Origin: Azorinus chamasolen
Lineage: Eukaryota; Mollusca; Bivalvia; Cardiida; Solecurtidae
Reading direction: 5' to 3'
DNA length: 64,000 nucleotides
Assembly: GCA_963576725.1 (NCBI GenBank)
Contig: OY755243.1
Location: 79,176,417-79,240,416 of the forward strand
Shown here: one piece after another, positions 41,938 to 52,800 of the stretch
Numbering within the stretch: the first letter of the stretch is position 1
Layout of the letters: each line of letters opens with the position of its first letter
Made by a program: the position numbers and the translations under genes
Notes under the pieces: model-generated
What the model saw: only the letters and a program-made list of their open reading frames with translations
Told to the model about the DNA's origin: nothing
The model's database searches: none

Positions 41938-43320
41938 GCTCACCAGACAATCAGAGGATAAGATTTTCAAAGTTTTCACTATGTGTTTCTATAGAAAACT
42001 AGTGTTTCTATAGAAAACTAGCCGGTCCTGGGGTGAACCAATTTTGACACAAGGGGCATAATTTATGTAAGTAATAGATACAGTACGAGTCTTACTACCA
42101 AAGTGTCTTCTTACCGGTGCTACTAAACAGAGTCTGGTAGAGTCCGGTAGAGTCTGGTAGAGTCCGGTAGAGTCTGGAGGCCTTTTAAGTGCAATTTAAA
42201 GATTATAATGCTGTTATATAACATTATTTTGTATGTTTGAAGCTATAGTAGTTAATATCCATTAAAAAATGATCGCATATTAGCTTGAAAACACCCGGTA
42301 AATATTACCGGGTCACGCACTAATGGCCGCCCTACGTCGGATAGAGTCATAACTTAGGTTTCGATACTAACAATTTGAGTCCAATTATTCACAAATTGCT
42401 ACACAATTTTATGTGAAATATGGTTGCAGATACATCTCTACCTTGTTATTAATACATTAATTCGCTTAATTTTGCAAATGTTGGTCTAAAACTCCCGTTT
42501 TCATCTCCAGACACTACCGGTACCCTCCGACTTTTCGCCAATCTGAAAAAGGCATACAATACATGTATATCATGTCCATACTGCCTTTGAAATTATAATA
42601 AAATCACTTATTAATGTATGTAAAATGTTTTCTGATAAAAAGGGGGAAATTTAATACCATATAGACTTCTAAAACTAGAACAGACTCTATCCGACGTAGG
42701 TCGGCCATTACCGTGTGACCACGGTAATATTTACAGGGAGTTTTCAAGCTATTATATGCTCATTTATTAACGGGTGTTAATTACTACTGCTGCAAACATA
42801 CAAAATAGTGCTATATAACAGCATTATAATCTTTAAATTGCACTTAAACTTCTAAAAAGGCCTCCAGACTCTACCGGACTCTACCAGACTCTACCGGACT
42901 CTACCAGACTCTGTTTAGTAGCACCCCTTCTTACAACCGTTATCAGGACAGTTTGTTCGCATGACCGAAGACGTGTCCGAGGCGTAGCCGAGGACACTTG
43001 TCTGAGGTCATGCGAACAAACTGTCCTGATAACGGTTGTAAGAAGACACTTTGGTAGTAAGACGAGTACATGTATCTTACTTGTACGACAGTACGTTGTA
43101 GACTTTTAATTTTGATTAAAAATGAATAAAAATGAATATTTCACAAATGAGTACAAAATGTTTTCCCCTTGGTTCACCCAATTCAAATCCTAGGTAGATA
43201 GGTTTTAACCACAAGAATCACGTGCGTACAAAAGTGTCCACTTAAACCGTTATCAGGACACTTTTTCAATAGCTTTGCTGGGGGTCTGTCGTACAACTTT
43301 TGTAGAGGACCTCAAGTGAA
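41938..43320 (-). mobile_element. HN1 remnant split by foldback elements
   Basis: 41938-42065 is reverse HN1 (GCTCACCAGACAATCAGAGG is its 3' end; TTTCTATAGAAAACTAG is duplicated). 43260-43320 resumes with ACAACTTTTGTAGAGGACCT. (GA)n, (GT)n and poly-G tracts precede it. Confidence 0.6.
42083..43069. repeat. Nested foldback structure
   Basis: Outer arms GTCTTACTACCAAAGTGTCT and complement. The inner element 42116-42925 has arms of about 230 bp, with outer tandem AGAGTCTGGTAGAGTCCGGT units and inner AACTC...CCGGTAAATATTACCGGGT and GACTCTATCCGACGTAGG. 42927-43047 is a further palindrome (ACCGTTATCAGGACAGTTTG, centre GAGGCGTAGCCGAGGAC). Confidence 0.75.
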
Positions 43321-43763
43321 GAAAATTTAAGAAAATGTAAATGAAATTTAAACATATAACAATGTAGATCTAAATAAGGGCATGTACAAAAGTATGTATA
43401 CCCTCTCCCTGGGCAAATTGGTTGAATTTCAGAAAGAATATATTAATCTATATCGTTAATAACTCAAAGTCTCATCAGGTTCAATTAGTTTACTCTCTAT
43501 TTGCATTTTTAAAAATTTGAAGCAGAGATCATTTTAGATTAACTAGTATTGAGCAAAAATATTTTCTCGTATTTATAATAATTACAGCGTGAGTAAATGA
43601 CGTCACAAATATGTGATTTTAATAGCGCGTGCATTCATCCACCTGAATCGGGGTCAGATGTCATTTATGCATTTCATTTTTTTATGTGCAATACTTTATA
43701 TATTATAGCTTTATATTAACTATTTGGATGCTCGTGGCAAATCAAATCTATGATAACAGGTTT

Positions 43764-44888
43764 ACGGACATTTCGCTACACAGCGTTTCGCTACCCTGAC
43801 CATTTCGCTACCCTGACCATTTCGCTACAGTCATTTCGCACCCTTACGGGAAGTCATTTCGCTACCCTGCAATAACCCTGCCACCTAGTGAAATATAATT
43901 ATTCACACATTTCATTGATTTGGACGATATAATAGTTTAACAGATTTGAAAATATACGTTAACCAATTTTAACTACTGTAGCAGCATAGCAAACAGTTAT
44001 TTATCGAGAGTGCAAACACCTCGATCTATAGCAGGCAAAGTGTTAACCGATCTTAACCTTTTCCCTGGTCTATGTTTATTTCAACTTTCAATAATACCTA
44101 CTTAATTAATATTTTGGGACAAAATTGATATAATGAAATATGGAAGGTGGAACATTGTAGCTATTTTTGAAAGTAAAGAATCAGAAATTATATTAGCAAA
44201 CAGAGCAGACGCTGATCAGGCGACTGGCCGCTCCTATATAGGATCCGTCTAATCAGCGTCTGCTCTGTTTGCAAATGAGTGAAAAAACATTTATAAATAT
44301 GAAGGAAAGGGTTAAAATAAAAGTAAATTGTAAGTATAGTATTTTCATTTGATCGTTATGCATGTGTCATATTTTCTATCAATGGAAAAAGAGCAAAAAT
44401 GCATATAGCAAAAATGCATGTAGCACGTGTCCATGTTAATTTAATCAGTGTCACATACCGATACACCAATCTAATCGGCTTACCGGCGGTACTTGTGATC
44501 TCGGAGTGGACAACATTGACACATGGAAATACGTAAGCAGTGGGTGCCTTAATCAATTAGCATTATATCTCGAAGGGACACCGATAATGATACACGTTTT
44601 AATTAAAAAAAAATAGTGGGTTTTTTTTTTAAAGTTTTATAAGTGTTTACTTTTACAGTTATTACAGTATTAAAAATTTCCATACATGTGTTTCAATATT
44701 TCTATAACTCTTTTTTGGTATCCATTATATGTTAATAAAGTTGACTCTCAAATCACTAGCCACCCCTGCAACAATATTGTTTTACTATTAAAATCGATAG
44801 GTAGCGAAACGTACAGGGTAGCGAAATGACTTCCCGGTGGGTAGCGAAATGACTGTAGCGAAAAGGTATGGGTAGCGAAACGTCCGTC
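43764..44888. mobile_element. Element with TTTCGCTACCC tandem inverted ends
   Basis: Left 43764-43875 has five or more TTTCGCTAC motifs. Right 44797-44888 has the complementary GTAGCGAAA motifs, with GGGAAGTCATTTCGCTACCC matched across ends. It contains an A element and no recognised frame. Confidence 0.7.
44055..44315 (+). mobile_element. A element, nested
   Basis: TTAACCTTTTCCCTGGTCTA ... GAAGGAAAGGGTTAA. The core is elaborated (GGCGACTGGCCGCTCCTATATAGGATCC). Confidence 0.8.
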
Positions 44889-45082
44889 AGCCCTTGTGTA
44901 TATAGATCTGTGTTTTACTGTTTTGTATTTTGTATGAAATGCTTGTTTTGAGGGCCTCAAGGTAGATTAGTCATTATGACTAATTTAGCTACCCTCGTTA
45001 AATAAAGTATTCAATGTTCAAAATTTCAGATATTTTCATTACACCTTCATGAGTTATTATTATTCATATCTTAATTTATTTT

Positions 45083-45330
45083 CAACCCTTCCCCTGTTCT
45101 ATGTTTATTCAAAATTTAAATACCTACTGAATATTCATGGACAAAATAGTTATAATGAAATATGGAAGGTGGGACAGTGTAGCCATTTTAGAAAGTAAAG
45201 AAACATTTTTCAAATTCTATTGACGAACGGAGCGGACCCTGATCAGACAGCTGCTATAGGAGCCATCTGATCTGGGTCTGCTGTGTTTGCAAATGTGTGA
45301 AAAGATGTTAACATAAGAGAAAGGGTTAGT
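45083..45330 (+). mobile_element. A element
   Basis: CAACCCTTCCCCTGTTCTAT ... ATAAGAGAAAGGGTTAG. Palindrome around GCTGCTATAGGAGCC. Confidence 0.75.
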
Positions 45331-45463
45331 AAACATATTATAAGTATATTGTACACAAAATGAAAATAATGTAATGTAATGTATTTCTCAAACCCAATAT
45401 AATTCTAATAAAAATATGCTATTTTATGATATATTAGACATGTTTATATTTATACATGTAATC

Positions 45464-45655
45464 TTAGCCCTTTCCCTGTTCTATATTTAGTCCCGATTCC
45501 AATACCTATACAGAATATTTATGGACCAAAAATTATAATGAAAATATGGAAGGTGGAACATTGAAGTCATTCAGAAATTCTAAATAAACAGATGAATGAA
45601 ATTCCATTAGCAATCAGAGCAGATCCTGATCAGACGGTCCGTACATGATCCACGC
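45464..45655 (+). mobile_element. A element, right-truncated
   Basis: TTAGCCCTTTCCCTGTTCTA with body. It ends in the palindrome (CAGATCCTGATCAGACGG). Confidence 0.65.
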
Positions 45656-45694
45656 GTGGTCTATCACACATCGGCGATCAGGGTACTACACAGT

Positions 45695-45840
45695 TGACCC
45701 TTTACTCAATGAATATTCATGTGAAAAATAATGACAATGAAATAGCATATGGACACGTGAATTTTATCAGGGCAAACTATGCAGAATGATATCTTTGACA
45801 GACCATCAGCAAACAAGACAGACCCTGATCAGACGGACAT
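45695..45840 (-). mobile_element. C element, right-truncated
   Basis: GACCCTTTACTCAATGAATA, CATGTGAAAAATAATGAC, then GCAAACAAGACAGACCC. It ends at CAGACGG. Confidence 0.6.
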
Positions 45841-46364
45841 AAAAAAGCAACAAATAAAATTGCACCAAAGTCAACATCTTTTTTAAATAATTAATCCCCC
45901 CCCCCCATACACACACGTCCGAATAATGTTCTTTTTTTTCGCTCAAAACAACATTTAAAAACCAAACCAAACATTTAATTCGATCTACGTTGAATCCATC
46001 CTCAGTACTTTCAGTAGTTTGATTATCTGGTTTTACATGCAGCGCCACCTATATGGCGAGTTCGGCTGAAGTGCATTATGCCTTCGGCGTTCGTCGTTCG
46101 GCTTTATGCTTGTTGCTATGGGCTTACCGCATTGGGTCATGTGTCATTGAAGAAACTTCAATGAAAGAAGGACTCCCATCTTGACATGCAATAATCGTTT
46201 AGCAAACTGTTCAACACCACAATGCAGGATGCATTTATCATGAAGCAAACTGAAATGCCACAATGCATGATGCAATTACAATGAAGCAAACTGAAATGCC
46301 ACAAAGCATGATGCAATTTTGGCGTTGATCGTCCTCCATATTTCTGCATGACTTACATTCCACA

Positions 46365-46592
46365 TTAAAGCTTTACTCCAAAGATAACACCTTTGCAAAT
46401 AGAGTAGACCCAGATCAGACAGCTCCTGTAGCAGCTGTCTGATCAGGATCTGCTCTGTTTGGTTATGTTACATAGATCAGGGCTAAAAACTTTTCTTGTT
46501 CATATGCCATTATAAAATTTATAAATATTAAGCTTATTAATATTTATACGTACATTATTTCTTTCATGAATATTCATGTTGTAAAGGATTAA
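46365..46592 (+). mobile_element. C element inserted at the TTAA of a D2 element
   Basis: TTAAAGCTTTACTCCAAAGA ... GTTGTAAAGGATTAA. Palindrome around GCTCCTGTAGCAGC. Flanks ACA and GCAGCCACATGCC belong to D2. Confidence 0.78.
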
Positions 46593-46619
46593 GCAGCCAC
46601 ATGCCTAAAGAGTTCTCAA

Positions 46620-46818
46620 TTAACCCTTTCCCTATTCTATGTTTATTCTAAATTTCAATACCTTCTCAATATTCATGGACGAAATATGGAAGATAGAATA
46701 TGTAGTTTTTTTAGAAAGTAAACAAACTACTCTTTCAAATCCCATTAATAGCAAACAGGAGGCGTTTGATCTGGGTCTACTCTGTTTGCAAATGCGTGAA
46801 AATGAAGGAAAGGGTTAA
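46620..46818 (+). mobile_element. A element, one core arm deleted
   Basis: TTAACCCTTTCCCTATTCTA ... ATGAAGGAAAGGGTTAA. The left arm is reduced to GCAAACAGGAGGCG. Confidence 0.75.
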
Positions 46819-47340
46819 ATTATGATATAAATCAGCAAGGTTGTAATATAGTTTCAGCTTCTGACTGAATGGGTTTATCTTTCTCATAAAACATGCGTCG
46901 TCACATAACAAGTTTTTCAACTTAAAATACAAATGTCACTTTAAAATCGCAAATTACTTTTCCATGCCAATTGTGGACAACATTTTAAAACATTCTCAAA
47001 GAGTTTGTATCTAGAAGACTATAGAGATACTCTGCCTCTCATCAGACCATGTGATGTAGTGTTGAGAAGCAGACCCAAAACTTTTACTTGATCATCGGCT
47101 CATGTTCGCGATCGATCATCGATTAAAAATCATGATTAAATTCTAATATGGCGAGCTTATTTGAGTTTGTGTAAAGAACCAAATATGGGTTGTAAGTTTG
47201 CAATCAATGTATATCCAGACCATTCTCTCTTTATCTAAAACATGATGTTTGATAAGGGTAAACTCTGTTAAATTAGAGCTTAGATTTATCATCATTAAAA
47301 AATCATTCTGTTCAATTAAAACAATGTGACAAATGTGTTA
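46819..47340. other. Mostly unrecognised sequence
   Basis: Only a weak F-like palindrome (about 47005-47060, GTTTGTATCTAGAAGACTAT) stands out. GATCATCGGCTC...CGATCGATCATCGATT near 47093-47125 is a local inverted cluster. Confidence 0.35.
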
Positions 47341-47358
47341 AACCCTAAATCAGATTTT

Positions 47359-47513
47359 TTGGCATTTTGTGGCTTTTACTGTTTGATCTCTGTAAGGTTA
47401 TGTTAAAATCATTGACGATGGCCTGTCCTTCACTGGGCATCATGTCAGAACCTTCACGACGTGATCCCCGAGGTCTGTGATTAGTCGGCACATCACAAAT
47501 GTGATTCTGTCTA
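47359..47513 (-). CDS. Candidate terminal exon of unknown - strand gene
   Basis: On the - strand, a long T tract ending TAATAG precedes an open frame reading QNHICDVPTNHRPRGSRREG, then SDMMPSEGQAIVNDFN and a stop after KMPKNLI. The frame enters with one leftover base, so it could follow a phase-2 exon; Reeler exon 3 ends in that phase. I do not recognise the protein. It is polar and charged. Confidence 0.3.
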
Positions 47514-47787
47514 TTAAAAAAAAAAATTCTTCCAAAAAGGGGAAACATGAATTTAGTGTAAATATTCATATATTCTTCATCTGTTAGTATTGTTTGTTGT
47601 ATTTTTCTCTTTGTTGCATGTGTTTACTTATGTTGGAAATTACTGTACATGTATATTGAATAGTCTTTTAACTAAAATTTTTAAACTCATCAGACAAGGT
47701 AATTTTGTCATATGTTAAATTTATCTACAAAAAAAATTATACAAGTAGATTTTCTTAATTTTTTTTAAGAAAAAAAAAAATGACAAG

Positions 47788-47935
47788 AGTGTCAAACAGT
47801 TTGGATCCTGATTAGACAGAGAAACTTGTCATCTCATCTAGATCCAGACTGTTTGCTATGGTTATCACAAATTTGTCACTAAGACTTTCATGTTATTTGC
47901 ATGCCACTAGTATGCAAGGAGTTGAGCGTGAGCCA
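47788..47935. mobile_element. F element, decayed ends
   Basis: Palindrome TCAAACAGTTTGGATCCTGA ... TCTAGATCCAGACTGTTTGC with a loop from AGACAGAGAAACTTGTC. Confidence 0.6.
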
Positions 47936-47939
47936 AATA

Positions 47940-48218
47940 CAGTTTGAACTTCGATATCTCGAACATCAAGGGACCATATAAATTAGTTTTAGATAACAGA
48001 AGTTCGAGTTAATCCGATTTCTGATCTAGACAATTTCTTAAGTTCACAGCTTAATGCATGTCTAAAGTAAAGCATTAAGCTGTCACACGTGTTTCTAGAT
48101 ATGCGTAGTCATACATTTTAGAGCAATTCTGTGTTGTAAATTTTAGAAGGACTGAACTTTTAGTTTGAGTTATACTGAAGTTTGAGTTATCCGAGTTCGA
48201 GATATCGAAGTTCAACTG
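47940..48218. mobile_element. P element (pogo-like MITE), second copy
   Basis: TA-flanked. Ends CAGTTTGAACTTCGATATCT and GAGATATCGAAGTTCAACTG. Inner motifs (CAAGGGACCATATAAATTAG) match the copy at 7409. One core arm is deleted. Confidence 0.8.
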
Positions 48219-48277
48219 TAGTATTACATGTAAATTTTGCTATGTAAATCTATGTAGATCCTTTACTCAATTCCACA

Positions 48278-48528
48278 TTAAACCTTTACTCCATAGCTAA
48301 GCCTTTATAATGCCTTTGCAAACAGAGTAGACCCAGATCAGACAGCTCCAGTAGGAGCTGTCTTTTCAGGGTCTGCTCTGTTTGCTTGTGAATTGATATA
48401 CTGGTAGATCATAATGCTACAGTTTCTGCCATGGGCAAAAGTTCATGTGTGCCAATATACAAATTAATTTAATTAATATTCATGATGTCATTATTTCTTA
48501 CATGAATATTCATGGAGTAAATGGTTAA
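48278..48528 (+). mobile_element. C element, complete
   Basis: TTAAACCTTTACTCCATAGC ... TCATGGAGTAAATGGTTAA. Palindrome around GCTCCAGTAGGAGC. A good reference copy. Confidence 0.84.
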
Positions 48529-48567
48529 TAATAAATTTGAAATCTTACACTTGTTATTAATACAATA

Positions 48568-48773
48568 AAGGTTGTCTCTACAGTGACCAACTGAAATAAC
48601 TCTTATTGTTGGGTTTTAAATTGAGTGGTAGCTAAATGTAAAAGAAAGGTAATGCAGAAAGCTCCTCTAGGAGCTTTCTGCATTACTTTTGTTTTGCATT
48701 AATTATCAACCTCCTGCTCTTATAGACCCTCTTGTTTATTCATGTGATCACTGTAGGCAGGTTCTACAGTAGT
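48568..48773. mobile_element. D2-like element
   Basis: GGTTGTCTCTACAGTGACCA left, GGCAGGTTCTACAGTAG right. Palindrome AAAGGTAATGCAGAAAGCTC around CCTCTAGG. Confidence 0.65.
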
Positions 48774-48935
48774 TATCTCCCTTGGTAACGAAATAAAAAA
48801 AGTGAATAATAGCTGGTTCTATAGTAATCTCCCTTTGCAATGAAATAAAGTGAGAGTTAATAATGGCTGGTTCTATAGTAGTTAGCTCCCTTGGTAATGA
48901 AATGAAAATGTGAGAGTGAATAATAATTGATGTTA
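48762..48935 (+). repeat. Three tandem units of about 60 bp
   Basis: Each unit has GGTTCTATAGTAGTTA-like, CTCCCTTGGTAATGAAAT and GAGTGAATAATA. The first unit overlaps the right end of the D2-like element. Confidence 0.7.
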
Positions 48936-49280
48936 ATGCTTTCTTCAGAAATAAAACACATACTGAAAAAAAGTGACATTTACAAAATGGTGGCTGATCA
49001 TTTCATTGAATAGCTGATGTATAGTCCTTACTGAACATTTTGGCAATGAAAAATCTAGATACAGTGACACAAGTAACTTGCGCCTCAGGATTCAAGCTGT
49101 TTGACACTCACTAAATAGTAGTCAAATTGTCCCCGATCCAAATTTTTGCGGGACACGTATTTTACTGCTGGGTAATGGTTAGCAGGTTAGTGTAAATTTA
49201 TGTAACTGCACAAGTGTTATATCAAAAATAGTACACACTCGGTACAATTCCTAGTACGTCACACATTTTAGAACACCGTT

Positions 49281-49505
49281 TTAATCCATAACACCATAAA
49301 TACGCATTTCTATGCCTTTGCAAACAGTGTAGAACCAGATCAGTGTCTGCTGTTTGCTTATGAAATAATATAGATATGATCTACAATTTGTGCCATGGCC
49401 AAAAAGTCATGTGTTCATATGCCATTATAAAAAAAAAATTGATCTGATATTCATGATATAATTACATGTATATCTTTAATGGATATTCATGAAGTAAAGG
49501 ATTAA
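49281..49505 (+). mobile_element. C element
   Basis: TTAATCCATAACACCATAAA ... TTCATGAAGTAAAGGATTAA. Palindrome shortened (GCAAACAGTGTAGAACC...TGTCTGCTGTTTGC). It ends about 100 bp beyond the stop of the Reeler gene. Confidence 0.75.
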
Positions 49506-49606
49506 ATGTATGTCGAGAAACGGATGTGAAAACGATAAAAACGGCATCGTTTTCAACTTTTCAGTCTGTTAAAATGACTTTACATGCATGTTTAATTGTT
49601 CACGCA

Positions 49607-49856
49607 TCACATGTTGTTTAACTTCGCCAAGAAAACGCACACCACAACACACATGACGGATGATGCTCTGTTCATTTCTCGAGTTCCGCTTCCTAGTTTC
49701 TCTTTGGTGGGATCATTCGTTGTTATTTGTGGTGCATTTGGATCCCGTAACATACGTGCTTGGCATATCTGGGCTTCCTTACTGCTTGTGGGATCTCGCA
49801 AAACATTGGAATACACATTGGTCCAAAACTTCTTGCGAGACTCCACAACCGTTGCC
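49607..49856 (-). CDS. Reeler gene, terminal coding exon
   Basis: Acceptor TAACATTTCAG, then GGCAACG. The phase-2 join completes Val and gives FVATVVESRKKFWTNVYSN, the last Reeler strand. A polar tail and a hydrophobic C-terminus follow, with TGA at 49609-49607. No AATAAA was found close downstream. Confidence 0.87.
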
Positions 49857-52800
49857 CTGAAATGTTAGTGATTGCATAATTGCATTACAAGCCTTAACCT
49901 TTTACCTCAGATACACCAACACAAACATAGTAGACCCAGATCAGACTGCTCATGTAATAATATGAATATTATTTAGCCAAACTGGCATGGCGTTGACAAG
50001 GGGATTTTCCTACCATGACACAAACAGAAGTACATCTCCAGTAAAATCCCGCTAATGCGACCACCTTAAAAAGGGTATACAGTAATGGGTGCTAGATGCA
50101 GGTGGTAGCTTAACGCACGACAAAAGTAATGCAGAAAGCTCCTAGAGGAGTTTTCTGCATTATTTTTGTCCTGCATTAAGCAACCACCTGTTTATAAAGG
50201 CACACGTGTTTATGCATTAAGTGGTCGCATTAGAGGGGTTTTACTGTATATTATTTCATTATAAAGTATATTCATTATAAACAATAAGCTTATCAGTATT
50301 CATGATTTCATTATTTTCCACATATATACAGTTATACACATATATATATTCTTGAAGTAAAGGGTCAAATTACAAGTACATGATCGACATCCTTAGCGAT
50401 TTTAATGATGTATTTAAAATTTTAAATTAAATTACCTAATATAGGTCGGATGCATTTGTGCAATCTTGTCATACTGGTACGAGGTTACGTGGAGAAACGC
50501 GTCATTTACCGAAGCTTGTCGGTGTTATTAACAGTGGCTCTCCCTCTAACACTGACCCAGGATATGACTTTACACAGAATGAAGGCGTTATACACTAGAT
50601 CACTCAATGTAGAAGTCGTACATCGGTCACTCAATGTAAAATTTATACTCATTGTCGAATTTATACCCAACGTCACTCAATGTAAATTTATACCCCAGAT
50701 TACTCAATATAGAAATTATACCCCAGGTCAAACAATATGCCACACTCAATGTCGAATTTATACCCTGAGTCAATTGGTGAAGAATATACCCCACGTCACA
50801 TAATGTCCACCCTAGGTCCCTCGATATAGAAGCCCGGGTCACTCAACGTAGACTTTAATACCCCGGGCTGTTCAAATACGTAGGATTTATACCTGGACTA
50901 TTGTAGCATTTGTATCCCTATATTTGTATCAAATTTAAGGGTACCATAATGACACAGGGTCAGAGCTACAGGTAATGGACAGTTAACCCTTTCCCCCATA
51001 TAAACGTGTTTTCACGCATCTGCAAACAGAGTAGACCCAGATCAGACGGCTCCTAGAGGAGCCGTCTGATCTGGGTCTATTCTGTTTGCTAATAGAATTT
51101 CAAAGACCTGTGTCGTTACTTTCTAAAATGGCTACAATGCTCCACCTTCCATATTTCTTATAACCTTTTTGTCCATGAATATTCAGTATAGGTATTGAAA
51201 TTTGTAATAAACAGAACTGGGAAAGGGTTAAAGGTGCGTACCAAAATATTAAAGTCGTCTTTTCTCCGAACCCAACACTGTGATCACTCTTTAAAATCGT
51301 CTCTTTGAGACGATTTTAAAGAGTGATCAAAGTATAGAGTTTGGTGGAGAAACCATTGTGATAAATATTTATCACAATGTTTTCAAAGGAGCTATTCTTG
51401 AACCTTCTGGACCTCTGACAGCGTGGCATGTGTCAAAAATAGAGTAATTCACGCAGCTGGTGAGTGAGTTTGACTTACACAAAATAGATATGACCAATCT
51501 CCGTCCCGGGGGCATCCCACATCACCGACACTATATTCTTCAGCTCACTGGATGTATGGGATACGGCATTCTAGGAGAAAATTCAAACATCTTCGTGAAT
51601 GTTTAGTGCAGTGGAACTTACTAATCCTTAACTCCATGAATATTTATGAAAAATGATGGTATCATACATATTAGATTAATTTTTAAAATGGCAGGTATAT
51701 TAACAAATTATTATTATTTGCCAAATCGGAAACTAGAATGGGATCTAAATTATTCCATAAGCAAACGGTGCAGACCCATTGAACAGACGGCTCCTGTAGG
51801 GCCTACTCTGTTGTCAAAAGGCATATACATATAAATGCGTATTTATGAAGTAAAAGGTTAAACTCTTAGAATGTCCGTGTCAAATTTGTGATTTTTAAAG
51901 CGGAGAAAAATAACTTATTTAACCCATTCCCTGTTCTATGTTTATTCCAACTTTCAATACCTGTTGAATAGTCATGCATAAATAGTTATAATGGAAGATG
52001 GAACAGTATTATTTTAGAAAGTAAAGAAACATATTTTTCAAATTCCATAATCAACCAGAGCAGACCCTGATCAGACTGCTCCTATAGGAGCCGTCTGATT
52101 GGGTCTACTCTGCAAAAAGTTTTATATAGGGGAAAGGGTTAAGCTGTTTCTATTCTTCGCGCTAAATGCGATCTGACTGGCATTTGCAAACAGTTTGGAT
52201 CTAGATCAAATGCATTGTAACTCGGCGTTTCATCAGGATCCAGACTATTTGACACTCGTTCAAATAGTTTTTTTTCAAAAGCATGTTCGAATTGCAAGCA
52301 GTCAAAACTGCAACAGATTAAAATTTGAGCAGACATGAGTTTTTACTGGTAAAGGGTTAAACCCATTGTAGTATACAGTTGCTTATGCGCTTGTCTGAGA
52401 ATGAATTACACCTACTCCTTCGTTTGACCTGTGAGGTCGGGTAACGGGTCAAATCGGACCAAAACCAAATCGGACCCCGGGTCAAATCGGACTAGGTCCA
52501 AATCGGACCGGGTCAAATCGGACCATTTTTTTTTTAGCTCACCAGAGCACAAAGTGCTCAGGGTGAGCTTTTGTGATCGCCTGTTGTCCGTCGGCGTGCG
52601 TCGTGCATCGTGCGTCGTCCGTCGTTCGTCGTCCATCGTCAACAATTTGAACCTTTAAAAATCTTCTCCTCTGAATCTACATGGATCTCAACTTTCATCT
52701 TTGGCACATAGCATCATATTCAGGTCCTCTACAAAAGTTATATAAATTATGCCCCTGGGGTCAAAATTGACCCCGCCCCAGGGGTGCCTTGTTTTCAATA

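Larger units (their letters stand above)
41454..46340. mobile_element. 4.9-kb composite transposon
   Basis: TIRs of at least 40 bp starting TATGGAGGACGATCAACGCC and ending in the complement, continued by degenerate GCATGATGCAATT / GAAGCAAACTGAAATGCCAC repeats. Flanked by TTTCTG on both sides (41448-41453, 46341-46346). The interior holds other repeats and no transposase frame that I recognise. Confidence 0.72.
41385..46620. mobile_element. D2 element split by a 4.9-kb element and a C element
   Basis: Left D2 part 41385-41453 (AAGACAGGTGGCAGCTTAAT...CAGGAGCTTTCTG). It continues at 46341 (TTTCTGCATGAC) and again at 46589 (TTAAGCAGCCACATGCCTAA). Confidence 0.7.

Noticed and set aside
49596..49868. 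Open frames on + opposite the Reeler terminal exon
   Set aside because: They are antisense shadows; the - strand frame has Reeler homology and correct splice phase.
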